A DNA stretch of 64,000 nt from Branchiostoma lanceolatum (taxonomy: Eukaryota; Chordata; Leptocardii; Amphioxiformes; Branchiostomatidae). The position numbers were made by a program, and so were the translations under genes. Location of the stretch: assembly GCF_035083965.1 (NCBI RefSeq), contig NC_089726.1, positions 11,971,501 to 12,035,500 on the forward strand. Direction: 5' to 3'. Position 1 is the first letter of the stretch. Each line of letters starts with the position of its first letter. Positions 26,589 to 38,109 of the stretch are shown here, in pieces. Under the pieces are notes generated by a model. It was not told the DNA's origin, did not search any database, and saw only the letters and a program-made list of their open reading frames with translations.

Positions 26589-27894
26589 CTCACAGTGTAA
26601 CTCGGCAGAGGCATCTATAATGGGCTCCTCCCCGAGGCGTCACCAAAATATTTTCTAACTTTTAGTAAACGAATTGTTCGGCTCTAAGGCTATATACTAG
26701 CTATACGAATGATAAAGATGAAAAATATTCCATCGGCATCGGGGAAAATATTCCAGCATTCCAGATGCTCATGTTAATTCCGGTTTAGATGCTTAGATCA
26801 GACAATGACATTACAGGTGCATTAATTCACAGGTTGGAAGTATTGAAACGAGCTATTTTCCACTTGTAATGAACCGTTCGGTGTTTCTATTGTAGTACGT
26901 GGACATGAACTCCTCCAGGAACCTCTTCATCTTTGGGTTCTCCATCTTCTTCGGCCTGCTGCTGCCACAGTGGATGAAGGAACACCCGAATATCATCAAA
27001 ACAGGTGAGAGTGATAGGGGCATTTTATGAACGGGGATACACATTTTGGAACCATTATAATTCATATTTAGTTACTGATTGGAGTTGTCATCATGAGTAA
27101 CGTTGCGGAAAGATGAATGAGTGCATGCTACGGAAGTATTTTTGTCGTATAAACCCAATAACGGAACAAAAAAAACAAGATATGTACAATTCAACGTTAG
27201 GACAAACAAGAACAAAACACCTTATTTTGCGTTGAATGTACGTATGAATGAAACAAAATCGTTACGTTGGCAATACACGATTCTTTTATTGATAAATAAT
27301 AGAAAATGTTCATTGTATAAAGAAACACTTCATCCTCCTCTTCAGGTAGTGCAGAGGTCGATCAGATCTTCACCGTTCTGCTGAGCACCAGCATGTTCGT
27401 CGGAGGCTTCGTTGGATTCTTTCTGGACAACACCGTTCCCGGTAAGTTGTTGAAAAAAAACCGAATTGGAACCCCGTGTACATAAGACTTAGCTAACTGA
27501 ATATGTGGTTTTGATAATTCATTTCTGTTTACGTGAAAGTGGGGTGATCGCGGGGTTACCAACTCTATTCTTGTGCCCAGGCACGGACGAGGAACGTGGC
27601 ATCGCTGAGTGGAAGAGGCTGAACGAAGCGTCCTTGAACATGAAGGGATCCGCTAAGAAGGGCAACAAAGTCATGGAATGTTACGATTTTCCATTCGGCA
27701 TGGACGTCATCCGTTCGTGCAACATCGGCAGGTACATCCCTTTCTGCCCTACCTTCTGCCTGCCGCCGCTCGGGTCAGGTGGGGACGAGGAGGAGCCAGA
27801 AGTGATCGAAAACCCCGAGGCCTTTGGAAGGGAAGCACGCGAGGCGCCTGTGAATTTAGCGCCTCTAGCGGAGCAAGAGATGACTGCATTGTAA
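17613..27894 (+). CDS. SLC23A: Nucleobase/ascorbate transporter (SLC23/NAT family), complete
   Basis: This is a sodium-coupled carrier of the NAT family with a UraA-type fold at the plasma membrane. The exons are: 17613-17639, 21159-21257, 21684-21841, 24011-24108, 24321-24412, 24599-24780, 24969-25089, 25247-25400, 25660-25913, 26324-26488, 26896-27004, 27346-27441 and 27581-27894. Every junction is GT-AG and in phase, giving 622 aa (SLC23A1/2 are about 600-650). The start MADDKREKR sits in acATGG context; the N-terminus has EEPPPYDRP and [18 protein letters not shown]. The extracellular loop has sequons NTS and NTT. TM8 reads [19 protein letters not shown]. The NAT signature is [10 protein letters not shown]. 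The C-terminus includes [12 protein letters not shown] and FPFGMDVI. The first signature residue is Glu, as in uracil/xanthine carriers; vertebrate ascorbate carriers have Pro. The substrate may therefore be nucleobases. Confidence 0.93.
22390..22579. mobile_element. Fold-back (inverted-repeat) element
   Basis: The left half (ggccggcgtcggcgttt ... gattttcaacatatcgg ... aggttcttttgctgg) is the imperfect reverse complement of the right half (... aaaagaaccttaaggttccgatatgttga ... aacgccaccggcggccag). It is about 190 bp, lies in intron 3 of the SLC23 gene, has no coding capacity and looks like a MITE. A related single arm lies at about 36.00-36.05 kb. Confidence 0.65.
23564..23883. repeat. (TTGG)n/(TTTG)n microsatellite
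   Basis: About 320 bp of TTGG and TTTG tetramers with interruptions lie just upstream of SLC23 exon 4. Because three tetramers make four codons, the tract yields long low-complexity open frames on both strands; these are not genes. Confidence 0.95.
25957..25991. repeat. (GTAT)n microsatellite
   Basis: A short GTAT/GTATGTAC run lies in the intron after SLC23 exon 9. Confidence 0.85.
26498..26587. repeat. (CA)45 microsatellite
   Basis: An uninterrupted CA dinucleotide run of about 90 bp starts ten bases after the donor of SLC23 exon 10 (26488). Such length is probably polymorphic and lies close enough to influence use of that donor. Confidence 0.97.
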
Positions 27895-27992
27895 ACAAGT
27901 GCTTCTGCAAAAAGATGCCATTTTCGCTCAATGAACATGATTATCTACAGGTGGTTAGTTGAGGAGTATATTGTAACGGGATGTGATATTCT

Positions 27993-28665
27993 TAATCCGT
28001 CACCCTAGCCCTTAATCCGTTAACATAAACATTAATCCCACAGAATAACCCTTAATTCGTCACCCTTGCCCTTGATCCGTCACGAAAGCCTTTAATCCCT
28101 CAGCATTACCCATGATATGTCACCATAGCCCTTAATCCATCCCTTAAGCCATTAATCCGTCACCTTGGCCCTAAATCCGTGGCTATAAACTTTAATCCGA
28201 CAGCATAACTCATCCATCACCAGGGACCCTAATTCGTCACCCCTTCACTTAATGCGTCATCCTTACCCTTAATCCATCACCATAACCCTTAACCCACCAC
28301 CCTAGCCCTTAATCCGTCACCCTAGCCCTTAATCCGCCTACATAAACCTTAATCTATCAACATAGCTCTAAATCCGTCACCCTTGCCCTTGATCCTTCAG
28401 CGTATCTCTTAATCCATCACCACAGACCCTACATTTGTAATCCGTCGCCCTTGCCCTTAGTCAGTCATCATAACCCTTAATCCGTCACCCTAGCCCTTAT
28501 TCCGTCAACATAACCCTTAATCTGTCAACATAGCTCTTAATCTGTCACCCTTGCCCTTGATCCGTCAGCATATCCATTAATCCATCACCACAGACCCTAA
28601 TCCATTGCCCTTTCCCTTAATCTGTCATCATAACCCTTAATCTCAATCACCCGAGCCCTTAATTC
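27993..28665. repeat. Degenerate minisatellite, about 20 bp period
   Basis: More than thirty diverged copies of a unit near CCCTTAATCCGTCACCCTAG follow the SLC23 stop by about 100 bp. Variants at the centre read CATAA, CATAG and CCTTG. It probably lies in or next to the SLC23 3' UTR. There are no unique spacers between copies, so it is not a CRISPR-like array. Confidence 0.9.
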
Positions 28666-29242
28666 TTATTATAACGTATCGTACACCATTGGAAAATGAA
28701 GTCAGAAATGACATACATGAGGCATAAATGACATGGCAGAGGTCCAAATTATGGTTGTACATTTACCAACCAACCAACCAATCAACCATACGTAGAAGCA
28801 TCCGTTGAATGGTGTTTTCCGTTACAATGAACAATAAAAAAATTCGAGGCATGGTTTGGAATCCACGATCATAATACAAAGACGTTGTATACATCAAACG
28901 GTCGTTTAAAACGAAAAAAAAAGGAAAGAAAAAAATCTTTTTACTAACGGATTTGAACCAAGGGCCTTCCGTCATCGCGAAAATGAAAAAAAAAACAGGA
29001 GGGAAGGAATACCCCAGCTTTCATTTACCACGTTCATAACTGGTTTGAAAACTACGGTCTGAGTAAAGATATGCAATGTTTATGTGACTGTACTTTTATG
29101 CACCACTTTGGAACATGATATTCCAGTCTCAGGAATACGCAGTCATTGCGGTATTGATTGTGATTTAATACTATACGACATTCATGATTTGTAATTATTT
29201 CCTTATATTCCAATATATATGTGGGTGAATCTCTTTTAATTT

Positions 29243-29328
29243 ATAGCATGAATACCAGACCCCCGATCTCTAAAATATCTATCATACGATAGATATGTTA
29301 GAGATTGGGGGTCTGGTATCCAGGCTAT
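29243..29328. repeat. Near-perfect 86 bp hairpin
   Basis: Two arms of about 40 bp (atagc..gaataccagaccccc..atctct..atatctatc and its reverse complement with only a few mismatches) face each other across a tiny loop at about 29285. It could be a very short MITE or the template of a small-RNA hairpin. No coding potential. Confidence 0.8.
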
Positions 29329-29638
29329 CTCTTTTATAGTAGCTAATGTTCGACACTGAACGCACAATGTCCTGAATAGTTTATATAGCTAAGAAAGTGT
29401 TGATAATTGTATACATAGTACTGATTTCAATGATAATCGTCTATGCCTTAAATACTAGGGGTGAAAACATCATTGATCCTCTTCACTTCTTAGCCATCGT
29501 CTTAACCCCGATGTACAGGGGCAAATCAATTTTTAATATTAATCAACACGACAAAGAATTATGTATGCACTTTATATGTATATTATCGGTAATTGTACTG
29601 TAATATTGTGCCTAATATCTCTGACCTTCCTAGCAATA

Positions 29639-29700
29639 GGGGGAAATGGAGGAACCTTGCAGTCGCCTGCATAAAAGCAGCCGACCGATGATGATGATTG
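29639..29700 (+). mobile_element. Possible 3' tail of a non-LTR retrotransposon
   Basis: The + strand reads GKWRNLAVACIKAADR, then repeated TGA trinucleotides. A WRN-containing C-terminus followed by a short simple-repeat tail is typical of the end of some non-LTR reverse transcriptase ORFs with a TGA-type tail. The piece is too short to classify. Confidence 0.4.
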
Positions 29701-30109
29701 TGCCTTACAGATTATACCGTGAATGTGCGCAATATTTTACAACAACAATCTTTATTGACACAACAAACGTAGAGCGACTTTCTTAAGGTCTTCTAAAACT
29801 ATACATACGAACCAGCAAGGGGATCTAACCTACGTACAAGTATATGAATAAGTCGACATGTTGAGTTTGACGTATCACTTATATTACTATTACATTAGTG
29901 TATAGGGGTGTCTTTGCACGGTCTCTCATATACTAGTATTTTGCGTTAAACGTACACCACAAAAAGGGGAAATAATCCAGATAGAAATTGCGTATGCTTT
30001 TATCATTTCTTAATATTCTTCTAAGTTAGTTTGTGTTTTTTTTATATACGCACATATATGTATATGGACATTAAAATAAAAATACATCAAAGTTCGTATA
30101 AGTGATGAA

Positions 30110-30745
30110 GGGATACGTGTAATTTCTTCTTTTCGCAAGAGAACCACACCCTCCTAAAAGCAGGACCCCTATCGCTCGATTCGTTGGCTCGCTCGCGTAG
30201 GGGCCCTGCTCTTTAGCCCCGGTAGACACGGTTCTGGCGCCGGTCTTGTTCCACAACTGAAATATTCTGTACAGGAAGCGCCTTTTCTGAGAGTTGGATT
30301 TTTTGGAAATCGGATTGTGTTTGTTCTGGTTGAGCGTGTTTGGTAGCTGTGGATCTCTGACTGGAATGTGAGTTTGTCGTACAGGACCCTAGGTTGTCTG
30401 GTGGACATTATTCGTCTAAATGTGGCAAGGCTTTTCTGTTGAATTCTGTCCCTAACAGTCAGCCAGCCCAAGGTCTTCAGCATGGTGTCCACATTTGTGT
30501 CACGATCACAGCCAGGAGCGAGCCTTGCGGCCCTGTTCTGAACCACCTGTAGTCTTCCTATGTTGTTCTGTGTTGTGTTTCCCCATATTGAGCAACAGTA
30601 GTCTATATGTGGGATTATCAAGGCGTTGACTACGGTTATTCTCTGTCGAAGTGGTAATGCATCCTTAACTCTTCCCACCTGTGCTAAGCTGCTGTTGCAC
30701 TTCTTCACTATGTGAGTTATGTGGTTATCCCATGTGCGGTTTTGA
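30110..30745 (-). mobile_element. 5'-truncated non-LTR retrotransposon, RT C-terminus
   Basis: The minus strand encodes about 180 residues of the C-terminal region of a LINE-type reverse transcriptase. Visible blocks are RQRITVVNALIIPHIDYC, SIWGNTT, LQVVQNRAARL and LGWLTVRDRIQQKS, the usual thumb-region motifs of Jockey/CR1-like elements. The ORF ends with RASQRIER. The 3' end contains a GC-rich hairpin (agcagggcccct arms) at about 30160-30212. It is 5'-truncated and lacks the catalytic YxDD, so it is dead. Confidence 0.85.
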
Positions 30746-30799
30746 TCAAGGTGCAGTCAAAGTAACTTTACTGTGGTTTACGCCTTTGCAGGCGGGAAC

Positions 30800-31558
30800 T
30801 AGATTTGTTTTGGTCACACCACATGCACCAAGCTGAGCGGAATTTTGCCCGCGAACCTGTCCTTTTCAAATGCACGCCTTGCCTCCGCCCCCATTGTTCT
30901 ACGGTTAGCACATCCATTAGCCAACGTTTGAAAGATATTTACACCCAAACATTCTCATCCGAAATTCACAATGATGATAGAGAGAAATCTTATAGCAACA
31001 AATCACGAACTTACCGACTGTTTAAGTCCCTGTATAAGGAAGAAGAGTATTTATCTATAAGTAACATACAGCATAGAGTAGCTGTCACTAAATTCAGGAT
31101 TAGTTGTCACAAATTACATATTGAAACAGGAAGGCACAACCACACGCTTCTAGAACATAGAATTTGCCAATATTGTGAGTTAAATCAAATAGAAGATGAG
31201 CGGCACTTCATTTTAGATTGTAAACTTTACGATATAGAAAGAAATGTTCTTTTCAAATGTATTAATGAGAAATTCCCATACTTTGAATATTTAAACGCAA
31301 CGGATAAATTCATATTGTTGTTGCGTCTAGATAACCCTTGTATAAGAAACATGATCTGTTCATACATCTACACATGTACAAAGAAGCGAGAAGAAGTTGA
31401 CTTTACTAGATTAGCTTAGCTTATCCCTTTCTTCTACCATGTATGTTTACACAATGTACTGTACATATTTCACTGTATATGTCACTTAGATGTTAAACGA
31501 CCTGTATCTAGCCCCTCGGGGCACGAACATACAATAAAGGTCTTCAATCAATCATTAA
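30800..31558 (+). mobile_element. Second 5'-truncated non-LTR retrotransposon, RT C-terminus
   Basis: A + strand frame to 31419 encodes about 180 recognisable residues: AVTKFRISCHKLHIETGRH, then CQYCELNQIEDERHFILDC, a Cys/His cluster typical of the C-terminus of LINE reverse transcriptases. After the stop, cccctcggggcacgaac and ataaaggtcttcaatcaatca form the 3' end. The element is a different family from the minus-strand one beside it, and the two sit with truncated 5' ends facing each other. No RT active site remains. Confidence 0.85.
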
Positions 31559-32386
31559 CAATGCCCCAGTTTTCATTTCAATCATTCCCACGCTGAAGTG
31601 CCATACTGACACCACCATTTTAATTCTTTCTTAGCTATATTTTAGTCTATCCTACCACACAAAACACCAAAACTAAGGCCATCTAGAAATCGCAGTTTCC
31701 GCCATAACTCACCGCAATTCCCGGCCAAGAGTCCTAGATTCTACGCGCAACCGCCAGAGACGCCGCAGAACCGGCCGATATGATAAACAAAACCCCGGCC
31801 TTTACTACGTACATTATCTGCGACTTTCTTAAACACACAGACACTCAGAATTAGCAAATAGAATTCGAATAGTTCATTGATGAAGTAGAATATTTCCATT
31901 GTAGACGATCCACGGAATTTTACCACATACTGATACCCCAAAACGTAGCACTCACCTTGATACATTTGCGTCTTTGACAAGGACTGGTGTAGCGACGTGT
32001 CTGGCCCTGTCCTACACGACCTACACAGCGACTCAATAATCACAACCTACGTTTTCCGATTTAAAAACACATTCTTTCTAATAACAAACTCCTTCTCGTC
32101 ATTCTTGTAATAGAACGCGGTCTAAAGACCGTAACTCAAGACGCGTGGTAACAGCGCACACGCCAGCGTTTGATGTGATGAATATGTCGGCTTGCTCTGA
32201 CAAAGGACATTATATAAATAATGTCCTTGCCCTGACATGCATAGAAACTTCCTGGCAGCTTTGACTGGTAGAAAAAAGGTGCCTTCATATACAGAGGAGA
32301 TGCTGGGGAAATACGGAAGAGATCAGAGTGTTATTGTTTGACAGCAGAACTGGATTTTTCTTTGTTTACAAACTGACGCCATGTTT

Positions 32387-32540
32387 AGCCTCCGATGCAG
32401 ACTCAAACCGGCTGTTTTATTTTTCAAGTTATTGTTTTCATACTATTATACTTCCCGGCCAGCAATAAGAAAAAAATATAATAGTATAAAAACAATAACT
32501 TGAAAAAGAAAACAGCCGAGTTGAGTCTGCATCGGAGGCT
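32387..32540. mobile_element. Fold-back element with about 65 bp inverted arms
   Basis: The left arm (agcctccgatgcagactcaa..ggctgtttt..tttcaagttattgtttt..atactattatac) is the near-perfect reverse complement of the right arm, which ends gagtctgcatcggaggct. The loop is about 25 bp. Length and lack of coding fit a MITE or fold-back insertion. Confidence 0.8.
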
Positions 32541-33667
32541 ATGCCATGTTCTGGTTTCTTCAGATAACACACTTGCGGGTCTTATTCGTGTATCTATTAT
32601 TTTAACCACGTGTATTTCAATCCCCCAATGTACCATTCAGGTGTATTTTGCTTAGAAATTGAAACTCTACAAACTCTCCCGGCTTGGTCGATACAATCAA
32701 GGAGGTTATATAGACAGGCCTGTAATGTTTCAATTTCTCGTGCAAGACAAAATTTTGACGAAATTTAATTGCTCCGATGTAAGGTACTTTTTGACGGTGG
32801 CATAAGGCTTACGCGATCTATTCTAAAGTACCAACTTGAAAAATATACGATCTTTCGATGCTCCTTTTTTTGAGAGGACTAGATGAGAATATGTACACAA
32901 AGCTTGTTCAGTTGTTGGCAGTTGAAATTCCCGGGTAATTATCTCGCTTGGTCCGGGCGACGAATACAAAGGAAGTATTTCTCACTCATTTGCATCTGTG
33001 TTAACCGCCTCATAACAGACGCTAGCGAAGCACTGTGATCTTCACCGACAAGCTCATTATACTTCCAGAACATAACCATTCTTCCACGTGAAATTCTGAA
33101 ATCAATAAAGCGTGCGATTCGTATTTTGGGCGATACCTCCCGATAGGGAACTATGGGAGAAGACGTCCCAAAAAAATTGACGAAATAAGTTAAAATCTCT
33201 CATACATAAAAAAACTACTCAATAGAAATTGGATTCAAAGTTCCTAAGGTCTAAACAAGGAGTATTATAAAACTATTGTTTGCTACGTAAATTAGACCAA
33301 AAAGTCCATAGGTTCAAAGTTCAATTACCGAAAACAACCTATACATACACGCATCAAAGGCAGGTAATTTGAAGCGCCGTGTTCGCGGTCAACTCGTATA
33401 TTATACAGATTTTCAAAGCGAACTAATGTAGTTTGCGTGTGCATATATTTTTTTCTTAGTGCGATAATTAGATCATGCGTTATTTTGGGCAAGATTTGTG
33501 TTGTCGTTATTTTTACACCGCCCGGCTCATGGCGCGCCCCGCTTGTGGGCGGGAAACTTTTGCATAACAACGCTGACAGATCGTAGCAACGGGACCAACG
33601 TGTTGCGCTTTTGCTCTAGATGAGGTTTTAGCAAGCCCTCTGATCGGCTGAAGCTGTTTTGGTGGCG

Positions 33668-33785
33668 ACGGCGCCAGAACCGTGTCTACCGGGACTAAAG
33701 AGCAGGGCCCCTACGCGAGCGAGACAACGAATCGAGCGATAGGGGCCCTGCTTTTTACATGTAGGAGGGTGGAGAACCTTTTCCA
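33668..33785 (+). mobile_element. Short 3' end copy of the 30.1 kb retrotransposon
   Basis: The segment starting cgccagaaccgtgtctaccgg matches the reverse complement of 30110-30245 almost throughout. It includes the final coding residues up to ATNRAIG/RIER, the agcagggcccct hairpin and the gaggagggtg-type 3' flank. It is a severely 5'-truncated insertion of the same family in the opposite orientation. Confidence 0.8.
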
Positions 33786-34084
33786 AGAAGGTTATGTTTT
33801 CGGTAGCTTTTATATGTTTGTGGATGAACAGAATAACTATAAGGCCTGGATGAATGGTCTTGATATTTGATATGTAGGTAGGTGTTCAAGTGATAAGACT
33901 TCGAAATTGTTAGATTTCTGCCCCCCCCCTAGCGGCTTGTAACTGAACTGCTGCAGAACGTCTGGTTTCGATATCTCGTGTCCTGCACATGCCATATCAT
34001 TGAGTGGTTAGATAGCTCTTGGGGCAGAGTGTAAGTGGTGTAGGTTTGGACCCCTAGCAACGCTCGGAATTGCAGAAGCTGGTT

Positions 34085-34580
34085 TTGTTTGAGACTTTGA
34101 AAGAGAATAACTCAAGAATGGGTTGACGGATCACCATAATTCTGGTAGGTAGGTAGATAGATTGACATGATTGAATGTTCTTTATTCGAAACGACACCAA
34201 AGTTGCATGATTGATGAGGCGATTTTCAAACCCGCAGCGTTCCATAATAGGACAATTCAAGGATGTGACAAATGTAACTGGGAAAGAGAAAAATATTATA
34301 AGGATTATGTAAATGAAGACCTAATTTGCATGATCAATGAGAAAATTCCCCTAGTGGTAAATGACGGGAATCGGAAGCTACATGAAGGTGACCATCGTTG
34401 AATGTAAATGCAAATTAGGGCATAATTTGCATAATTGATGATAAAATGATGGAATAGCCTTCTTCGTCAAGAAAAGGCAGTCATAATTTGGACAACGTCT
34501 GTTATTTGGGTGGAGATACTTTATACAAATGAGTACCTTATTTGTATAATCAATGATAACACTCAAAAATACATCAGTCA
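34085..34580. repeat. Composite dispersed repeat with tandem sub-units
   Basis: Three imperfect copies of a motif near TAATTTGCATAATTGATGA (about 34322, 34422 and 34539) lie about 100 bp apart within AT-rich DNA. They follow a gaataactcaagaatgggttgac segment at 34107. A related gcctggatgaatggtcttga block occurs at about 33843 and again at 43140. No gene is visible. Confidence 0.6.
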
Positions 34581-36081
34581 GATATTTTTGGCGAAGGTAG
34601 GAGGTCGTGGAAGTCTAGTTCCTCTGTGAAATGCTACTTCCCAAACCCCTAATTTTCAGGCTGACCATTCTTTGGATGGACATTTAGCGGCTTGTCCGCA
34701 TGATGTCGCTTTTCAATAACGCTGCTGAATCAACATGAGCGACCAGCTCCGATGTCATTGACGTTTACTCTAAATTACTGCATTTATCTTCTATAGTATT
34801 GGAACAGCTAACGTAACATGACCTAATTACGTGCAGCTAGGAGCAGTTTACGTCCAGTTTGGGTCATGTCCACATGTCGTGGTGTACTATGCCAAAGCCT
34901 GTTCTCATGAGCAACAAAGAACGTCATAAGTATGATCCTTCAGCCATCTATCTCTTTTATACAAAACAATGAAAAAGGTTTACGCCCAGCGACATAGCAG
35001 AATAAACTCCTGAACCAGTAACAACAAGTTGAACATAAGCGTCATGCATGATGCATTTCATACTCGACACCGCGTTCACTCACATTCGACACCGCGTACT
35101 TCATCATGTGTTTCTAACTTACGCGATAGCTAGTATCTTTTAAAAGTAGCTGACGTTAAACTTTTCTTTGATATTCAGACTATCCATGGTGATTCGAGGT
35201 TTGAATTTTTGCCAGTTTAGGAAGGTTTCATACAACCTAGCGACCCCCGTATAGATGACATTTTTGCACGGCATAACATCATGGCCATGCGTTTATCACG
35301 TGAACGCCACGTGCTGCTGATGTTGGGGAAATTCACAACAAAAACATTGTTTTATTCTATCGCGTCAGGCAAGCGAAGGGACAAACATACTAACTTTACT
35401 GTCATTTGTCTGTAGACTACTTTCGACAGTTACTGTGCATTTTTTCTGGTCTATGTTCTTCAAGCATACCGCTAGAAGGGGAAGGACTGAAGTGCACGAT
35501 AATGGGTAAGCCTAGCACAATTCTACATCACCTACCCCAGTATAAATACATGCTCGCACGGCGTTAAACAGGCGGAGAAAAACTTACAGACCATGCATTT
35601 TTCTTGTTAGAATAGCTGATATTTCTGCCCATTGGTTTAACACTTGGCTCTGTCCGCGCGGTTTTAAGATAAATAACGTTTTGAATAAATCGGACGTTAG
35701 TTGGTCATGTTACGTTACGTTGGCAAAGTGGCTGGAACTTGTTAGACAACATGTTTTTAAAACTGCAGTGTACACTCAAACCTCGGTTGTGTAGAAACGT
35801 GTCATATTAATTAGTACTGCAAACTGTCAATACTTTCAAGGCTTACCTTCGATGTTGTCTAGGAGGTGGGCTGTCCCTTTTCTTCCATCTTTAGGCACTT
35901 CTATACATACAAGTGTTTCATCTTTATACCGTTTGGAAATTTACTCTTACAAAGGATCTTCATTTTAGAATTGTAAACCCTTGGCCTCCTTCGTACTACT
36001 TGGAGCGCCGGCGTTTCTTTTTCCGGGGGGAATCGCTAGTTCGCGATTTTAAACATGACTTTATACATTAACAAACTAGAC

Positions 36082-36212
36082 AACATGGCTGATCGTATCG
36101 GGGCTGATTTGCTTTATATCTCCACCCTCAGGCATTCTTGCACAGTTTCTTATCTATTATAGCCCTCGATTTATTAAAACTCTTGGTTGAAATCGTAGGG
36201 ATTGGGGAAACA
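36082..36212 (+). repeat. Dispersed direct repeat, copy A
   Basis: The block from acatggctgatcgtat to gaaacat, including ccctcaggcattcttgcaca and atagccctcgatttattaaa, recurs at 39029-39154 in the same orientation at roughly 90% identity by eye. A fold-back arm related to 22.39 kb lies just before it at about 36.00-36.05 kb, so all may belong to one element family. Confidence 0.75.
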
Positions 36213-38109
36213 TACTTGCCCGAGGCGATGTTGTCGACCTGTCACTTTGATTCTAGTGGACCGGTCATCACACAGCCCACGTGCCTGACCTATGCCTCAC
36301 GGGCAGGCGTGCACGCGTGACTGCTTTACGCGAAACACGTGCGGCTGACCACGTAGCCCCTCTGTTCATGCATCAGCGATCATACTAGTAACATGCACTT
36401 GTTCAGTATAATCATTCATAGACACGGCAGCTACAATAGGTTTTGATACCGGAATACTTTGCATGGTGTAGACAATCACGTTACGTTGGCGCTATCAAAA
36501 GAACTGAGCAGAAATATCAAAATGATGTTGAATCACGTTTGTTTTTCTTTGACAAATATCGCCAGATATGCTGATTTCGCCCATGCACGTATGGAAATAT
36601 ACACCATGTGTAATTCTATGTACGCTGAAAGTGAAAGAGATAGTTTTGTACAACAAGAGCTGCTAATGAACGTTGAGCACCCATTGGAGCAACAGGCCCA
36701 GAGATAAACACTAATGGAGTTCCATCCTTAGGGCGTCAGTGGCAGTAGTTGACCTTCGGTGGTTCACCGGTTATACGCCCACTTTAGAAACACGGTCGTC
36801 GACCTTCCATCAAGCGTAGGAGCTGAACCTGACAGCAAAGTTCATTCTTCGATGTGTGGGTAAAGTTGATGAAAAGCCTGGGGTCTCATATCAACACCTG
36901 TTCTCCAAGCAAGGGTTTCGGTCGTAGGGGCTAGGAGTGGCCGCGACTTTTTCTTCTGACTTCTACCCACCCCCCACACACGCTCACGCCAGAACCTCTG
37001 CTTGGAGAATATACCGCTCCCACAACCGTGTAACCTGGTGAAAATTTCCCGCCAAGCAGGTGCGTGCCCGAGAAAAACATGTTTTGCTGGCACCTGACTT
37101 GTGCAAACAACATGGCGCTGAGCAGGCTAAATTTGTTCCGAAGACAAACAAACGTTTCCCTCGGCTCAATGTGTCAAGGTGACACAGTTGGTCAGCGATG
37201 ATGAGAGTTCAAAGGTCTTTTGGGCGTTGACCCTTGAAAATAAGGTTGGCGGGTACATAAAATATGAAGGTGAACGATAAGGGATGGTGCGCTGCTGCTC
37301 CACGTATTCCCAGGGAACAGTTACATGTATTGATGTTACTAGATAAACATTGAAAAGTGGGTCAAATTCGCGTTGAAAATCGGCCTACAGGACTGTTGCT
37401 AGCTTTTATCTGCATTCCACTGCGTTGGTCAGTGTATTCTTATTCAGCGAAATCGTTGTTCAACCATCAACACCGTACACATTCTCTTTTTCTTCAACAT
37501 GAACGCATTGCAGGATTGTTTTCTTTTTTTGGTGTTTACGGTAGAGAATTCAGACCATGTCCTGCATAAACTGTCTTACATAGACATACACGTATCAACT
37601 CGATTCTATCTATGGCAACGTGTTGTAGTCTAGCAAACCTTGTCTTTTCGTTGACATGGCAGATAAATTATGCCCATTTGAACAACTTGTCCGTACGGTG
37701 TAACACTGCGTGCGCCAAACACGCCCCCTCCCTCCGTAGTCACATTACGCAGCACGTTTTCTGTTTGCCCAGACGGTCGTGTGTTGGATAGCGTGTGGAA
37801 ATAACGTGTACTGTGCGAGCTTCAGAAAACATGAGGTAACACGCCGATCGCTCATTAGAATACGTGGCGCCTGGCACGGAGAGAACGCAACCTTCAGACC
37901 GGAAACAATCGTTGTCTAGCTATAGCCAATGATTCATATCAATTGTAAATTCAACCTTCTTGGCGAAGGTAATAAAGGTTGTGCTGAATAGATATGAAAC
38001 TCTATGCAAAGGTCTTAAAAGACGCCAGAATAGATAAAATCAATCAAACTCTTCGGAAACTTCAGACTAATTGAGACCGAATGTGTGTAGTGCGATATCG
38101 CGCAGATCG

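Noticed and set aside
26189..26620. Cys/Val and Thr/His repeat proteins
   Set aside because: They are read through the (CA)n tract.
27993..28665. CRISPR-like array
   Set aside because: The units are adjacent and diverged with no unique spacers, in an animal genome.
33682..33870. 62-codon frame beginning MSTGTKEQGPYASE
   Set aside because: It is a read-through of the truncated retrotransposon 3' end, not a host gene.
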